A stretch of 22,119 nt of DNA from a bacterium (GTDB lineage Bacteria > Hydrogenedentota > Hydrogenedentia > Hydrogenedentiales > SLHB01), in the NCBI GenBank assembly GCA_024231375.1, contig JAAEQP010001347.1:1-22119 (forward strand). Reading direction: 5' to 3'. This document shows positions 14,240-22,119 of this stretch, piece by piece. Each line of letters opens with the position of its first letter. Position 1 is the first letter of the stretch. A program made the translations under genes and the position numbers. The notes under the pieces were generated by a model. That model searched no databases, was not told the origin of the DNA, and worked only from the letters and a program-made list of their open reading frames with translations.

Positions 14240-16174
14240 ATGATGATCTGCACCGCGGGGCACGTGGACCATGGCAAGACACGTCTCGTGAAGCTGTTGA
14301 CCGGCTGCGAAACCGACCGCTTGAAGGTCGAGCAGGAACGCGGACTCACCATCGAACTGGGATTCGCGCCGTGTACTCTCGGCGGCGACTTGTGCGTCGG
14401 TATCGTCGACGTGCCCGGCCACGAGAAGTTCGTGAAGAACATGGTGGCCGGTGTGTCGGGCATCGACATGGCCGTGCTGGTCATTGCGGCCGACGACGGC
14501 ATCATGCCCCAGACCCTCGAGCACATGCAGATTATGCAGTTGCTCGGCGTGCGCCACGGTATCGTGGCATTGACCAAGACGGACTTGGTCGACGAGGCCC
14601 GCGTGGAAGAGAACGTGACCGCCATCGGCGGATTCCTCAAGGGCACGTTCATGGAAGGCGCGCCGATTTGCCCGGTTTCTTCGGAGACCGGCGACGGATT
14701 CTTCGATTTCTACGAGGTTCTCGTGCGCGAGATCAAGAGCCTCGCCCGCCGCGAGCGGCACGGCGTGTTTCGCATGCCCATCGAACGCGTGTTTGTGAAG
14801 AAGGGGTTCGGCACGGTGGCGACGGGTATCCCGGTGGACGGCCTGGTTCGCGTGGGCGACCAGGTCGAACTGGTGCCCGGCGGCCAAACCAGCCGAATAC
14901 GCGGCCTCCAACGCTTTCTGCGCGATGCCGACGAAGGCGGCTACGGCCAGTGTCTTGCGCTGAACATGACGGATTTCGCAAAGGCACCACCCGAACGGGG
15001 TCAGGTGCTGATCCATGCGGGATATTTGTCCCCGTCCACGATCTTCCATGTGCAACTGCGACCGGTGCCGGGTCTCGAACACCCGCTGCAGAACGCGGAG
15101 TCGGTGAAACTCCACGCGGGGACCAGCGAGACCCCGGCCAAGGTATACCTGTGCGGCGACAAGACCCTTTCGAACCACAGCACCGGTTTCGCGACCCTTG
15201 TGACATCCGATCCCGTGGCGGCCGCGGTTCACGACCGGTTCATCATCCGCCGGGCCTCGCCCGCGACGACGGTGGCGGGCGGCGAGATCCTGGCTGTGAC
15301 CCACGGCAAGAACCGCCCACGTCAGAAACAGGTGGAGGCGTTGCTGGAAGGATACCGCGCGCATCTGGGCGATGCGGACCCGGCGTCGCTTGAAGGAATC
15401 GCGCGACGGGTGACTTGGACCCTACTTCACGACCATCCGCTGGGCGCGACTGCGGAGCAGATCGCCCAGACCATCCAGATCGATCTGGACACGGTGATGC
15501 GCCAGGTTGCGGCGTTGGCCGCGGACGGCGCCGTGATGGCCGTGCAACCCGACTACTTCATGCACGGCGACAGCTACGCGGAGTGCCTGCATCGCGCCGA
15601 AGCCCGCGTGACCGAAGCGGCGGAACAGGATGACGCGCTCAGCCTGACCTTCGGCGATTTGCGCAAAGGCCTCGACTGGCCGGGGCCCGTGTGGGATCGC
15701 ATCCAGAAGGATCTCGAGGAGAAGCGCCTCTTCCGCGTGCGCGGCGGCAAACTGGTGTTGCGCGGAGCACCCGACCGGTTCACGGAATCGCAACGCGCGT
15801 TGATGAAACAGATCCTCGACCTCTACGAGCGCACGGAGTTTCAGTCGCCCCGGCCCGAGGAAGTCCCCGACGCGCTGGAGGCGCCGGCTGGCGACGTGGC
15901 CCGTTTGATGGAGCATCTTTATAACGAAGGCGACCTCGTACGTCTCGCGAAGAATGTAGTGCTCAGCTATAATGCGTTTCGGCGTGCTCAGGACATCGTG
16001 ATCCAACAGGTCCAGGAAAGGAACGTGGTCGACTCGGCGGACTTCAAGGTCGCCATCGGCTCGACACGCAAGTACGCCTTGGCGATTCTGGATTTCATGG
16101 ACGGAAAGCACATCACGGTCCGCACAGGCAATCTACGGCGGTTGGCGCCGCACTACGAGCGCAACCTGCTCTGA
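14240..16174 (+). CDS. selB: Selenocysteine-specific translation elongation factor
   Basis: This is a 644-residue GTPase that carries Sec-tRNA(Sec) to the ribosome and binds the SECIS hairpin next to the recoded UGA. The N-terminal EF-Tu-like part has TAGHVDHGKT (P-loop), ERGLTIELGFA, VDVPGHEKFVKNM and ALTKTDLVD. The C-terminal part is a series of winged-helix domains ending STRKYALAILDFMDGKHITVR, the SECIS-binding end. Family members begin M-I-x-x-TAGH, which favours ATG 14240 or 14243 (GAGGTG just upstream). A GTG at 14186, with GAGGAG before it, would add 18 residues. Probable selenoprotein genes start only 24 nt downstream, so factor and clients are likely on one transcript. Confidence 0.96.
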   Translation: MMICTAGHVDHGKTRLVKLLTGCETDRLKVEQERGLTIELGFAPCTLGGDLCVGIVDVPGHEKFVKNMVAGVSGIDMAVLVIAADDGIMPQTLEHMQIMQLLGVRHGIVALTKTDLVDEARVEENVTAIGGFLKGTFMEGAPICPVSSETGDGFFDFYEVLVREIKSLARRERHGVFRMPIERVFVKKGFGTVATGIPVDGLVRVGDQVELVPGGQTSRIRGLQRFLRDADEGGYGQCLALNMTDFAKAPPERGQVLIHAGYLSPSTIFHVQLRPVPGLEHPLQNAESVKLHAGTSETPAKVYLCGDKTLSNHSTGFATLVTSDPVAAAVHDRFIIRRASPATTVAGGEILAVTHGKNRPRQKQVEALLEGYRAHLGDADPASLEGIARRVTWTLLHDHPLGATAEQIAQTIQIDLDTVMRQVAALAADGAVMAVQPDYFMHGDSYAECLHRAEARVTEAAEQDDALSLTFGDLRKGLDWPGPVWDRIQKDLEEKRLFRVRGGKLVLRGAPDRFTESQRALMKQILDLYERTEFQSPRPEEVPDALEAPAGDVARLMEHLYNEGDLVRLAKNVVLSYNAFRRAQDIVIQQVQERNVVDSADFKVAIGSTRKYALAILDFMDGKHITVRTGNLRRLAPHYERNLL

Positions 16175-16197
16175 CGAAAAGGGATTGAAGCAAGCAC

Positions 16198-16482
16198 ATG
16201 GCGGTCTGGTCACAGACATCGAAGACGAGGCGCGCGGTAGGCGTACTCGCGCTACTTATCGCCATCGGTCTGATCGTTGGCGGGGCCAGGGTGTCATACG
16301 AGGTGCATGACGACGACGAGATGGCGGCCGCGTTTGGCTTGGACACCTACACCGAAGTGTCCGAACGCGAACTCGTGATCGATGCCACGTTCAGCGGTGT
16401 CACCCGTCGTGACGGCAAGCTGTATTCAACCTATGATCGGGCGCTGGGCGCGGTGAAACGCGCCTGCCCCACGTGAATTTAG
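16198..16482 (+). CDS. Probable small membrane-anchored selenoprotein with C-terminal CxxU
   Basis: Read to the UGA at 16474-16476 this is a 92-residue protein ending ...KRACPT. If that UGA is selenocysteine, it becomes 94 residues ending CPT-U-I before a TAG at 16480-16482. Basic residues (KTRR, 9-12) precede one hydrophobic helix (about 14-29), so the C-terminus should face outside the cytoplasm. Cys90-P-T-Sec93 would be a CxxU redox motif next to the C-terminus. The case for Sec is the hairpin after the UGA: it has the same position and loop as those in two downstream selenoprotein candidates. The gene follows selB by 23 nt; the ribosome site is weak (AAAAGGGA). I do not recognise the family. 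Confidence 0.7.
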
Positions 16483-16489
16483 CCCATAC

Positions 16490-16508
16490 GGCGGTCATGG
16501 CGGCCGCC
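16490..16508 (+). promoter_or_regulatory. Putative bacterial SECIS hairpin 1 (UGA at 16474)
   Basis: The stem GGCGGUC/GGCCGCC (7 bp, one U-G pair) closes the loop AUGGC at 16497-16501. The inner six pairs start 17 nt after the U of UGA. It lies beyond the TAG stop, which is acceptable for a Sec at the penultimate position. Confidence 0.75.
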
Positions 16509-16537
16509 TTCGCGACAGACTGAGGCGGGCGAGGCCA

Positions 16538-17383
16538 TTGAGAAGGCCAGCCCCAGGGAGAAATCCGTTCATCAAGCGTCGATTCGTTCAAGTAACCTCG
16601 CTGGTCTTGCTCCACAGTTCCTTTGCGCCGTGGGCGCAGGCCAAGTGGTTCTGCAATCCCGTGCTGAGCTGCCATTCGTGCGTGCTGGCGTGGTTCGCAT
16701 GCCCCGTCGGCGTGTTCGTCCACTACTCGGGCTACCACATGTTTCCCTTCGTGGCCGCGGGCACGGTACTGCTGCTGGGGGCGTTGTTCGGCAGGTTGCT
16801 CTGCGGCTGGGTGTGTCCCTTCGGGCTCATCATGGATTGGCTCTACAAGATCCCCTCACCCAAGTTCGCCATGCCCAACTGGACAGGCTACATCAAGTAC
16901 ATCGTGTTGATTGTGATGGTGTTCGCCCTCCCCTGGTTCCTGGGCGAACAGAGCCTGTACTCCTTCTGTCGGATCTGTCCGGCATCGGCGCTGCAAATGA
17001 CTGTCCCGAACCTCATCATGGGGAAGGTGACGACCGTCAGCGTGGCGCTCGTGGTGAAACTCGCCATTCTCGTGGCCGTGCTCGTGCTGGCCGTGTTCAG
17101 CAGCCGGTCCTTCTGCAAGGTGTTCTGCCCCATTGGCGCCATCCTTGCCCCGTTGAACCTCATCAGCTTCTGGGCGCTCAAACCGCCCGTCATGGCCTGC
17201 CGCGATTGCGGCCGATGCGACCGCGTATGCCCGGTTTCGGGGGTGCCATCCGAGCGCATCGCGAGCGGCATCCCGGCCAACCGCGCCATGGAATGCGTGG
17301 TCTGCCACGATTGCCAGGAAGCATGCCCCCACGGTGAATGTCCTTCGGGGAGCGACGAATCCGGTCCGTTTGCGGTAGAATAG
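16538..17383 (+). CDS. Membrane-bound 4Fe-4S electron-transfer protein, NapH-like
   Basis: This 281-residue protein has four or five membrane helices and two ferredoxin-type clusters. In order it shows a Cys-rich start (C39, C45, C48, C55), CGWVCPFG (C89, C93), CRICPA (C144, C147) and FCKVFCPIG (C193, C197). These are repeated CxxxCP/CxxCP signatures of the NapH/CcoG/RnfB-neighbour type. A dicluster ferredoxin tail follows (CRDCGRCDRVCP at 221-232 and CVVCHDCQEACP at 253-264). Such proteins pass electrons between the quinone pool and exported or periplasmic partners. The start is uncertain: TTG 16538 has GGCGAGG upstream, and no ATG or GTG is available in frame. It lies between two probable selenoprotein genes, which makes it their likely electron donor, by inference. 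Confidence 0.88.
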   Translation: MRRPAPGRNPFIKRRFVQVTSLVLLHSSFAPWAQAKWFCNPVLSCHSCVLAWFACPVGVFVHYSGYHMFPFVAAGTVLLLGALFGRLLCGWVCPFGLIMDWLYKIPSPKFAMPNWTGYIKYIVLIVMVFALPWFLGEQSLYSFCRICPASALQMTVPNLIMGKVTTVSVALVVKLAILVAVLVLAVFSSRSFCKVFCPIGAILAPLNLISFWALKPPVMACRDCGRCDRVCPVSGVPSERIASGIPANRAMECVVCHDCQEACPHGECPSGSDESGPFAVE

Positions 17384-17417
17384 CAGCGCTCGATACCGAA
17401 CGAGGGGAGTAGTATCG

Positions 17418-19478
17418 ATGAAGAGATTGCGTTTGCAGTCCCGGTGGTTGATGGTCGCGCTTGTGCTGCTGGCGGCTGGCGCGGTGCATGCCGAGCAGCA
17501 TGTGTTCCGGCTGGGGCACTTTGAACGGGGCTTCCAACTCACCCTCACTGAGAACGCCGAATTCCGGAAGGTGGCGTTCAGTGCCGAGCCAGAGTATGCG
17601 AACGTGGGTGTGCATCGCGGCACCATTCCCGTGGGACCCGAGAAGAAGGACCTTATCGGGTACGCCATTGACCCGGTGAAGAAGGTGGCGTATGTGGACC
17701 TCAACCGGAACCAGGACCTTACCGACGACGGGAAGGGGTTCCGCTCACCCGGCGATTCGTACCGCCAAACCTACGGCAGCATTCCCATTGCCATAACGGA
17801 TGGTCCGGTTGCCCGCGAGTACATGATCGAACTTTCCTGCTGGCCTTCCGGAACCATGACGACGGCAACCGTGCAGTCGGGCTGGTCCGCGAAAGTCGAA
17901 CTGGCGGAGGAGATGGTGCAGATCGGCGTGATCGACAATCTGGATGGCGTGATCGACCAAAACGACCGGCTCATCATTAGTCCTGTCAAACGGTGGCACC
18001 CGGCGCAGAACCATGAGAACGCGCGCTATCGATTCGGGGCCATGGAGCACGTCTGGTTCAACGGTCGCGCGTACGACGTGGCCTACGCGTTCGAGTCAAA
18101 CGGAGAGAAGCCCTCCGAGTTGGTCGTGACGCTGACGGACGTCGCGCCGCCAACCGCGCCACTCACTATTGCGGGTACTTCAATCGCTCAACTGGTCCTG
18201 CGTGGCCAATCCTGGGCCGTGGTGGCCGATTCGCCGGGCGAGACTCTCCAGGTTCCGGTCGACACCTATTCGTCACAGCGCATCCATACGGACGCGGACG
18301 AGGTCTACGGGGAGGCCCTTGCCGAAGTGAATCAGTCGCTGAACGTGGCGGCGGGTGCGCAGGTCACCCTCAACGCCGGTGGACCCATCGGGCCAAGCGT
18401 CACCGAGATGCGGTCTGGGAACACGTTGACGCTGACACCGATCGTCCGCGGCATTGGCGGGGAGGTCTACGCGTTTGCCGATGATTTCACGCCGCCCTTG
18501 CCTGCGTTCGGGGTCTATCGGGGTGACAAACAGATATTCGCTGGCAAGTTCGAGTATGGGTGAGGCGGCCCCTGCGCGTACTCATGGCGAGTACCTCTGA
18601 CGGCTTTCGGCGACCTCCGCATCGAAGCGTGGCAGAAGATGGGCACGACCGAACACCGTGGCCAGCCTATCACCGTATCCTGGCCCATCTACCGCAACCT
18701 GGCGCGGGTGTTGCCTTGGTTGCTGTTCTTTGCCCTATTCCTCTTGCCCGAAAACCGTACCCGCCGCGCGTGGGCGGTGTGGATTCCCATGTTGGTCATC
18801 GTGGGACCGGTCATCCTTCTCGATTTCGCGATTGCATCCTTTGACGGCTCGGGACTGGGCTCGCTAAGCGACGCAGCCCAAGCATTCGCCATCACGACAG
18901 GATCCCTCTGGCTGTTGGGCGACCGCATCGCCGGGTCCGGCGGGTGGACGACCCTCGGAAAGGCTCTGATCGCCGCCGTCGTCATCTGCTTGCTGACCCT
19001 GATCGGTTTCAGCACGCTGGATTTCGGTGAATGGTTCGCCATGCCTGGTGGACTGGCGGGGGTGACGGTAGGCTCGGTTGTCCTGGGCTTCCCGTTGGCG
19101 GCCCTGTTCTGCCGGAAACGGATTGCGCCGCCCTCGTTCACGGGCGGGCTATTCCTCGGGATTCTGGGCGCGTCCATCGTGATTCCGGGAGTGGTCCTAT
19201 GCGTGGTGGCGCTGTCTCAGATAGCCAACCCCGAGATACTCCTCCAGATGGCGTTTATGCTCGTTGCGGCCCTTGTCGGCGGCGGGTTCCTGGGCGCTGC
19301 GACCTGCGGCGCCATGCTGGGATTCGTCATGCTGGCGTTCACGAACGGGTTGTTCCTGGACCGGTTGTATCGGGTGTTGCGCAAGCCGTTGCCGGCAGAA
19401 ACAGTCGAGGAGCCGCCACAGAACACCGAGATTCCGGAGGAGGAGGTCGAGGAGCCGTGGCAAGAAGGCGCTTCATGA
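17418..19478 (+). CDS. Probable selenoprotein: secreted domain joined through in-frame UGA to a multi-spanning membrane domain
   Basis: Residues 1-25 are a signal peptide. Residues about 26-381 are a secreted domain with acidic loops (DLNRNQDLTDD at 94-104) like Ca2+-binding loops. The frame meets UGA at 18561 (codon 382) and then stays open in the same frame to 19478, giving 686 residues. Around the UGA it reads FEYG-U-GGPCAYSWRVP, matching FKYG-U-GATCAATWRGP in the next gene, and a SECIS-like hairpin follows. U382 and Cys386 would form a UxxxC pair. From about residue 430 there are seven or eight hydrophobic helices and then an acidic tail. A standard caller would split this into 17418-18563 and a membrane protein starting at ATG 18639, which has no good ribosome site. 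The ATG has GAGGGGAG about 8 nt upstream. Function unknown. Confidence 0.8.
18578..18594 (+). promoter_or_regulatory. Putative bacterial SECIS hairpin 2 (UGA at 18561)
   Basis: Perfect 6-bp stem GUACUC/GAGUAC with loop AUGGC (18584-18588). The stem starts 17 nt after the U of UGA, as in hairpins 1 and 3. Relative to hairpin 3, three of the six pairs are changed on both sides with pairing kept. Confidence 0.85.
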
Positions 19479-20905
19479 TACGAATCGGGGCGGCGGTTAC
19501 GCTGCTGGTTGGGTTCGCGGTGACCGCGTCGGCACTGGAGATCCCGCTCACTTATGAGAGGTATCCGCTTGCCAGCTCCGATTTCCAGCCCATGGGAGGG
19601 GCCACGCTCAAGTGCCGGGTGGGCACCCCACGGGGCAAGTGGAACCTGCCCGAACTGGTGAGTGAGAATCCGGTCTACATCGCTTACGAGTTGGCGGGGC
19701 AGCAGCATATGATGGTGCTGGACCGGCAGAGGAAGGGCGGTCCCTTCTACAATCGAATCTACTTCGATGCCAACGGAAACAGAGACCTGACCGACGACCC
19801 CGTGATAGACGGCACGGTCCACTCGCACGGGCCCGTTTCTTACAGGGCTCAGTTCGATCCGTGCGATGTGACCCTCAATGTGGGCTCGGATGCACTCCCT
19901 TTCAGCTTCGCCGTGGCCGCCAGATGCTTCGTACGCGATCCGAAGAGATCTACGCCCACGGCAGAGGAACTCGCAAAACACCTGCGCGTGGAAGTGACGA
20001 CCAACTGCAGGTACACGGGCACTCTTGACCTCGACGACAAGAGTCTCCAGATCGTGCTCAGCGACGGCAACGCGAACGGGACCTTCGATGACCTCGCGAC
20101 CCTTCCCAAAGTGGGGTGGAAGAACCTTGAGAGGCTCCTGGTGCCGTTCGGCGATCATCTGTACTTCAAGACGGCCGCGAAGATGAACATCTACCACTCC
20201 GTACCTCTCGGCCAGTATCTGTCGATTGGGGGCCGCTTGTTCGCCGCGAGTGTCGACATTCCCGGCGGGAAGATCGTCCTTTCGGAGCCGGAAGGTGCGC
20301 TTGTGTCCGTAGAACTCCCGATGGAGGTGGAGCACCTTGCCCTTCTCTCCGAGACATCGGGCACGTGTGTCATGCTGCGCAAACCGCCCAAGCAGGTCAC
20401 CATCCCCGCTGGCAGCTATATGCCCGTGAAGTACAGAGCCCTCCGTCGCGACGATCAGGGCGACCTGTGGGAGCTCTTGGCGCTCGCGGCGGGCAGAACA
20501 TCGACACTCGACCTCTCAACTGACGGCGCGACGGTCACCTTCGGTGAGCCGTACACGCCCACCGTCATCATCGAGCCGACGCAAGTCGATCAGTTGAAGG
20601 CGGGCCGGATTCACGACCTGCCCATGGTCTTCTGCGTTCGTGGCCAGGCGAATGAGCAGCTCCTTGAGGTCATGCGCATCGAGGGCCATCACCCCTTGGA
20701 CGGCGACCGGCCCAAGGAGGCGGAGTACAGGATTGTGGAGACAGACGGGAAGGCCGTCGCGCAAGGCGCCTTCAAGTACGGGTGAGGCGCCACGTGCGCG
20801 GCCACATGGCGTGGTCCGGAACTCAACACCGAATACTACATCCTGTGCAACTATCAGGTTGGCCCGTATGAAACGAAGCTTGAGAAGCAGTCCGTGAAGT
20901 TCTGA
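19475..20905 (+). CDS. Probable secreted selenoprotein, paralogue with C-terminal Sec-containing Ig-like end
   Basis: A signal peptide (residues 1-20, cleavage after ASA) leads into a secreted domain with two acidic metal-loop motifs, DANGNRDLTDD at 98-108 and DGNANGTFDD near residue 200. Read to the UGA at 20783 it has 436 residues ending AFKYG. With UGA as Sec437 the frame adds GATCAATWRGPEL...KLEKQSVKF before a second UGA at 20903, 476 residues in all. The extension aligns with the post-UGA part of the preceding gene, and a SECIS-like hairpin lies at the same offset. Sec437 and Cys441 form UxxxC. The ATG overlaps the previous stop (ATGA), so the genes are coupled. It is closely similar to the gene at 21097. 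Biochemical role unknown; a redox or metal-binding role is inference. Confidence 0.8.
20800..20816 (+). promoter_or_regulatory. Putative bacterial SECIS hairpin 3 (UGA at 20783)
   Basis: 6-bp stem GGCCAC/GUGGUC (one G-U pair) with loop AUGGC (20806-20810). It starts 17 nt after the U of UGA, the same as the other two. Confidence 0.85.
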
Positions 20906-20979
20906 TGACGCGGGGCGGAGGCTTCGCAGACAAGCAGGCGACCATCGTCCCCGAAGTCGCACCGAACCAAGGAGATACG

Positions 20980-21006
20980 ATGCCATTGGGCCCGGTGGCG
21001 GAGTGA
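20980..21006 (+). other. Eight-codon mini-ORF with strong ribosome site
   Basis: AAGGAG lies about 6 nt before an ATG that opens MPLGPVAE and then UGA, in the gap before the third paralogue. It could be a leader peptide or a relic. There is no AUGGC hairpin after this UGA, so I do not read it as Sec. Confidence 0.3.
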
Positions 21007-21096
21007 TCGATTGCCGCAGGAAATGTCATAACTTGGATCCACGGATCGAAACGTGGACAATGACGGCTGCCCCGTGGGCGGAGAGGAGGCAGGTCT

Positions 21097-22119
21097 ATGA
21101 GACGAATCAGTTTTGCCATAGCGATGTCCCTGGCACTCGCCATGGCTGCGTCCGCGCTGGATATCCCTCTGACGTACGAGAAGTACTCGGATAGCAGGCG
21201 CGACTTCCGGCCCATGGGCAGAGTCATGATTAAGTGCCAGGCGGGGGCACCACAGGGCGATTGGAAGCTCCCCGAACTGGTGAGCAAGCAACCGGTCTAC
21301 GGCACCTACGGGTTGGCCGGGCAGAAGCTGATGATGTTGCTGGACCAGCAGAAGGCCAGCGACCCCTTCTTCAACCGCATCTATTTCGACGCCAACAACA
21401 ATAGGGATCTCACCGACGACGCCGTCATCGACGGGACGGTGCAATCGCACGGCGGAAACTACTACTACAGCCAGTTCGGCGCGTGCGATGTGACCTTGAA
21501 GGTGGGCGACGCCGCACTCCCTTTCAGCTTCATGCCCGCGCTCAACTTCATGGTGCCCAATCCCCAGGGCGAGGCGATGAGCGCGGACAATCTGGCCAAG
21601 TACCTCACCGTGTACATCACGACGAACTGCATGTACACGGGCGTTGTGGACCTTGACGGACAGCATCTCCAACTCATGCTGGGCGACGCCAACGCGAACG
21701 GGGTCTTCGGTGACATTGCGGAACTCCCGGCTGTCAGCGCGCAACAACCGAACATGTATCGGGTCCCTTCTGGCGACCAGTTGTACATCAGCGCAACCAA
21801 GAAGCTGGAATACTACGACTTCCTGCCGCTCGGGCAGTATCTCTCTGTCGGCGGACGTCTGTACGCGGTGAGCGTTGACATCGCCGGCGGCAAAATGGTG
21901 CTCTCGGAACCCGAGGGCACGTTGGTGTCGGCGAAACTGTCGATGGAGGCGGACCACCTCGTCCTCTGTTCGGCCACGTCGGACACGTGCATCATGTTGT
22001 ACCAGCCCGGCACGCAGATTACGGTGCCGGCGGGCAGCTACATCCCGGCGAAGTATCGGGCGCTCCGCAACGACGAGCAAGGCGACCTCTGGGGGCTCGT
22101 GGCCTACGGAACGGGCAAC
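21097..22119 (+). CDS. Secreted paralogue of the 19475 selenoprotein, cut by window end
   Basis: The first 341 codons are present and the frame is open to the window end. A signal peptide (MRRISFAIAMSLALAMAASA) is followed by a domain closely like residues 20-350 of the preceding gene: LDIPLTYEKY, LPELVSKQPVY, FFNRIYFDANNNRDLTDDAVIDG, TTNCMYTGVVDLDG and GDANANGVFGD. Both acidic loop motifs and Cys47 are kept. By alignment, the YG-Sec-G-x-x-C region would fall roughly 95 codons past the last base here, so whether this copy has Sec or Cys cannot be seen. GGAGG lies 7 nt before the ATG. It is the third member of a tandem family in this operon. Function unknown. Confidence 0.85.
   Translation, partial: MRRISFAIAMSLALAMAASALDIPLTYEKYSDSRRDFRPMGRVMIKCQAGAPQGDWKLPELVSKQPVYGTYGLAGQKLMMLLDQQKASDPFFNRIYFDANNNRDLTDDAVIDGTVQSHGGNYYYSQFGACDVTLKVGDAALPFSFMPALNFMVPNPQGEAMSADNLAKYLTVYITTNCMYTGVVDLDGQHLQLMLGDANANGVFGDIAELPAVSAQQPNMYRVPSGDQLYISATKKLEYYDFLPLGQYLSVGGRLYAVSVDIAGGKMVLSEPEGTLVSAKLSMEADHLVLCSATSDTCIMLYQPGTQITVPAGSYIPAKYRALRNDEQGDLWGLVAYGTGN

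Noticed and set aside
13925..15364. 479-codon minus-strand frame
   Set aside because: It is antisense to selB and its repeats, with no recognisable domain.
16172..16205. UGA at the end of selB as a Sec codon
   Set aside because: SelB is complete here, no hairpin follows at the expected place, and the AUGGC downstream is just the start of the next gene.
18639..19478. Separate 279-residue membrane protein gene
   Set aside because: It is in frame with the upstream gene across UGA 18561, lacks a good ribosome site, and the codons before its ATG match the paralogue's post-UGA sequence. Kept as part of the 17418-19478 selenoprotein; a standard annotation would list it separately.

Overview
This is a GC-rich window, probably chromosomal. 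It fits a Gram-negative-type bacterium with a large secretome: it has two prepilin-like genes with the GFTLIE/GFSHVE type of signal, two lipoproteins, a Tat-exported reductase and several secreted proteins. The prepilin C-terminus (NFNH...[14 protein letters not shown]) is typical of Planctomycetes/Lentisphaerae/Hydrogenedentes-like lineages. I lean towards a Hydrogenedentes-like organism, but that is inference.

Layout. 1-1103 (minus): two pseudopilin genes, one cut by the window edge. 1303-2283 (plus): an AraC-type regulator. 2299-3254 (minus): two overlapping lipoprotein genes. 3288-3862: a gene-free stretch with five GGTAGGG-headed hairpins. 3863-5278 (minus): a Tat-exported aldo/keto reductase with an extra C-terminal domain. 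5279-5866: a gene-free stretch of dispersed repeats. 5867-8049 (minus): leuC-leuD with a clear terminator. 8171-8842 (minus): a degenerate GGDEF domain joined to a ribbon-helix-helix-like tail, behind a palindrome-rich promoter. 9127-10176 (plus): a short Skp/OmpH-like secreted protein and a one-cysteine thioredoxin-fold protein.

10343-22119 (plus) is the interesting part. It holds a complete selenocysteine (Sec) decoding set: tRNA-Sec (UCA anticodon), selA, a three-part selD fusion and selB. selB is followed closely by what look like the machinery's own clients. Three in-frame UGA codons, at 16474, 18561 and 20783, are each followed by a 6-bp hairpin that starts exactly 17 nt after the U of UGA and carries the same pentaloop, AUGGC. 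The stems differ in sequence but keep pairing. In two of the three cases the reading frame continues into homologous protein sequence (YG-U-G-x-x-C-A-x-[ST]-W-R-x-P).

I read these as bacterial SECIS elements. That makes three probable selenoproteins that a normal gene caller would truncate or split: a 94-residue membrane-anchored protein ending in CPTU-I, a 686-residue protein joining a secreted domain to a multi-spanning membrane domain, and a 476-residue secreted paralogue. A third paralogue of the secreted family starts at 21097 and leaves the window before its expected Sec site. A multi-cluster Fe-S membrane protein (NapH-like) sits between the first two. Together the genes suggest a membrane electron-transfer module feeding exported selenoproteins. 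The individual pieces are well supported; the module's function is inference.
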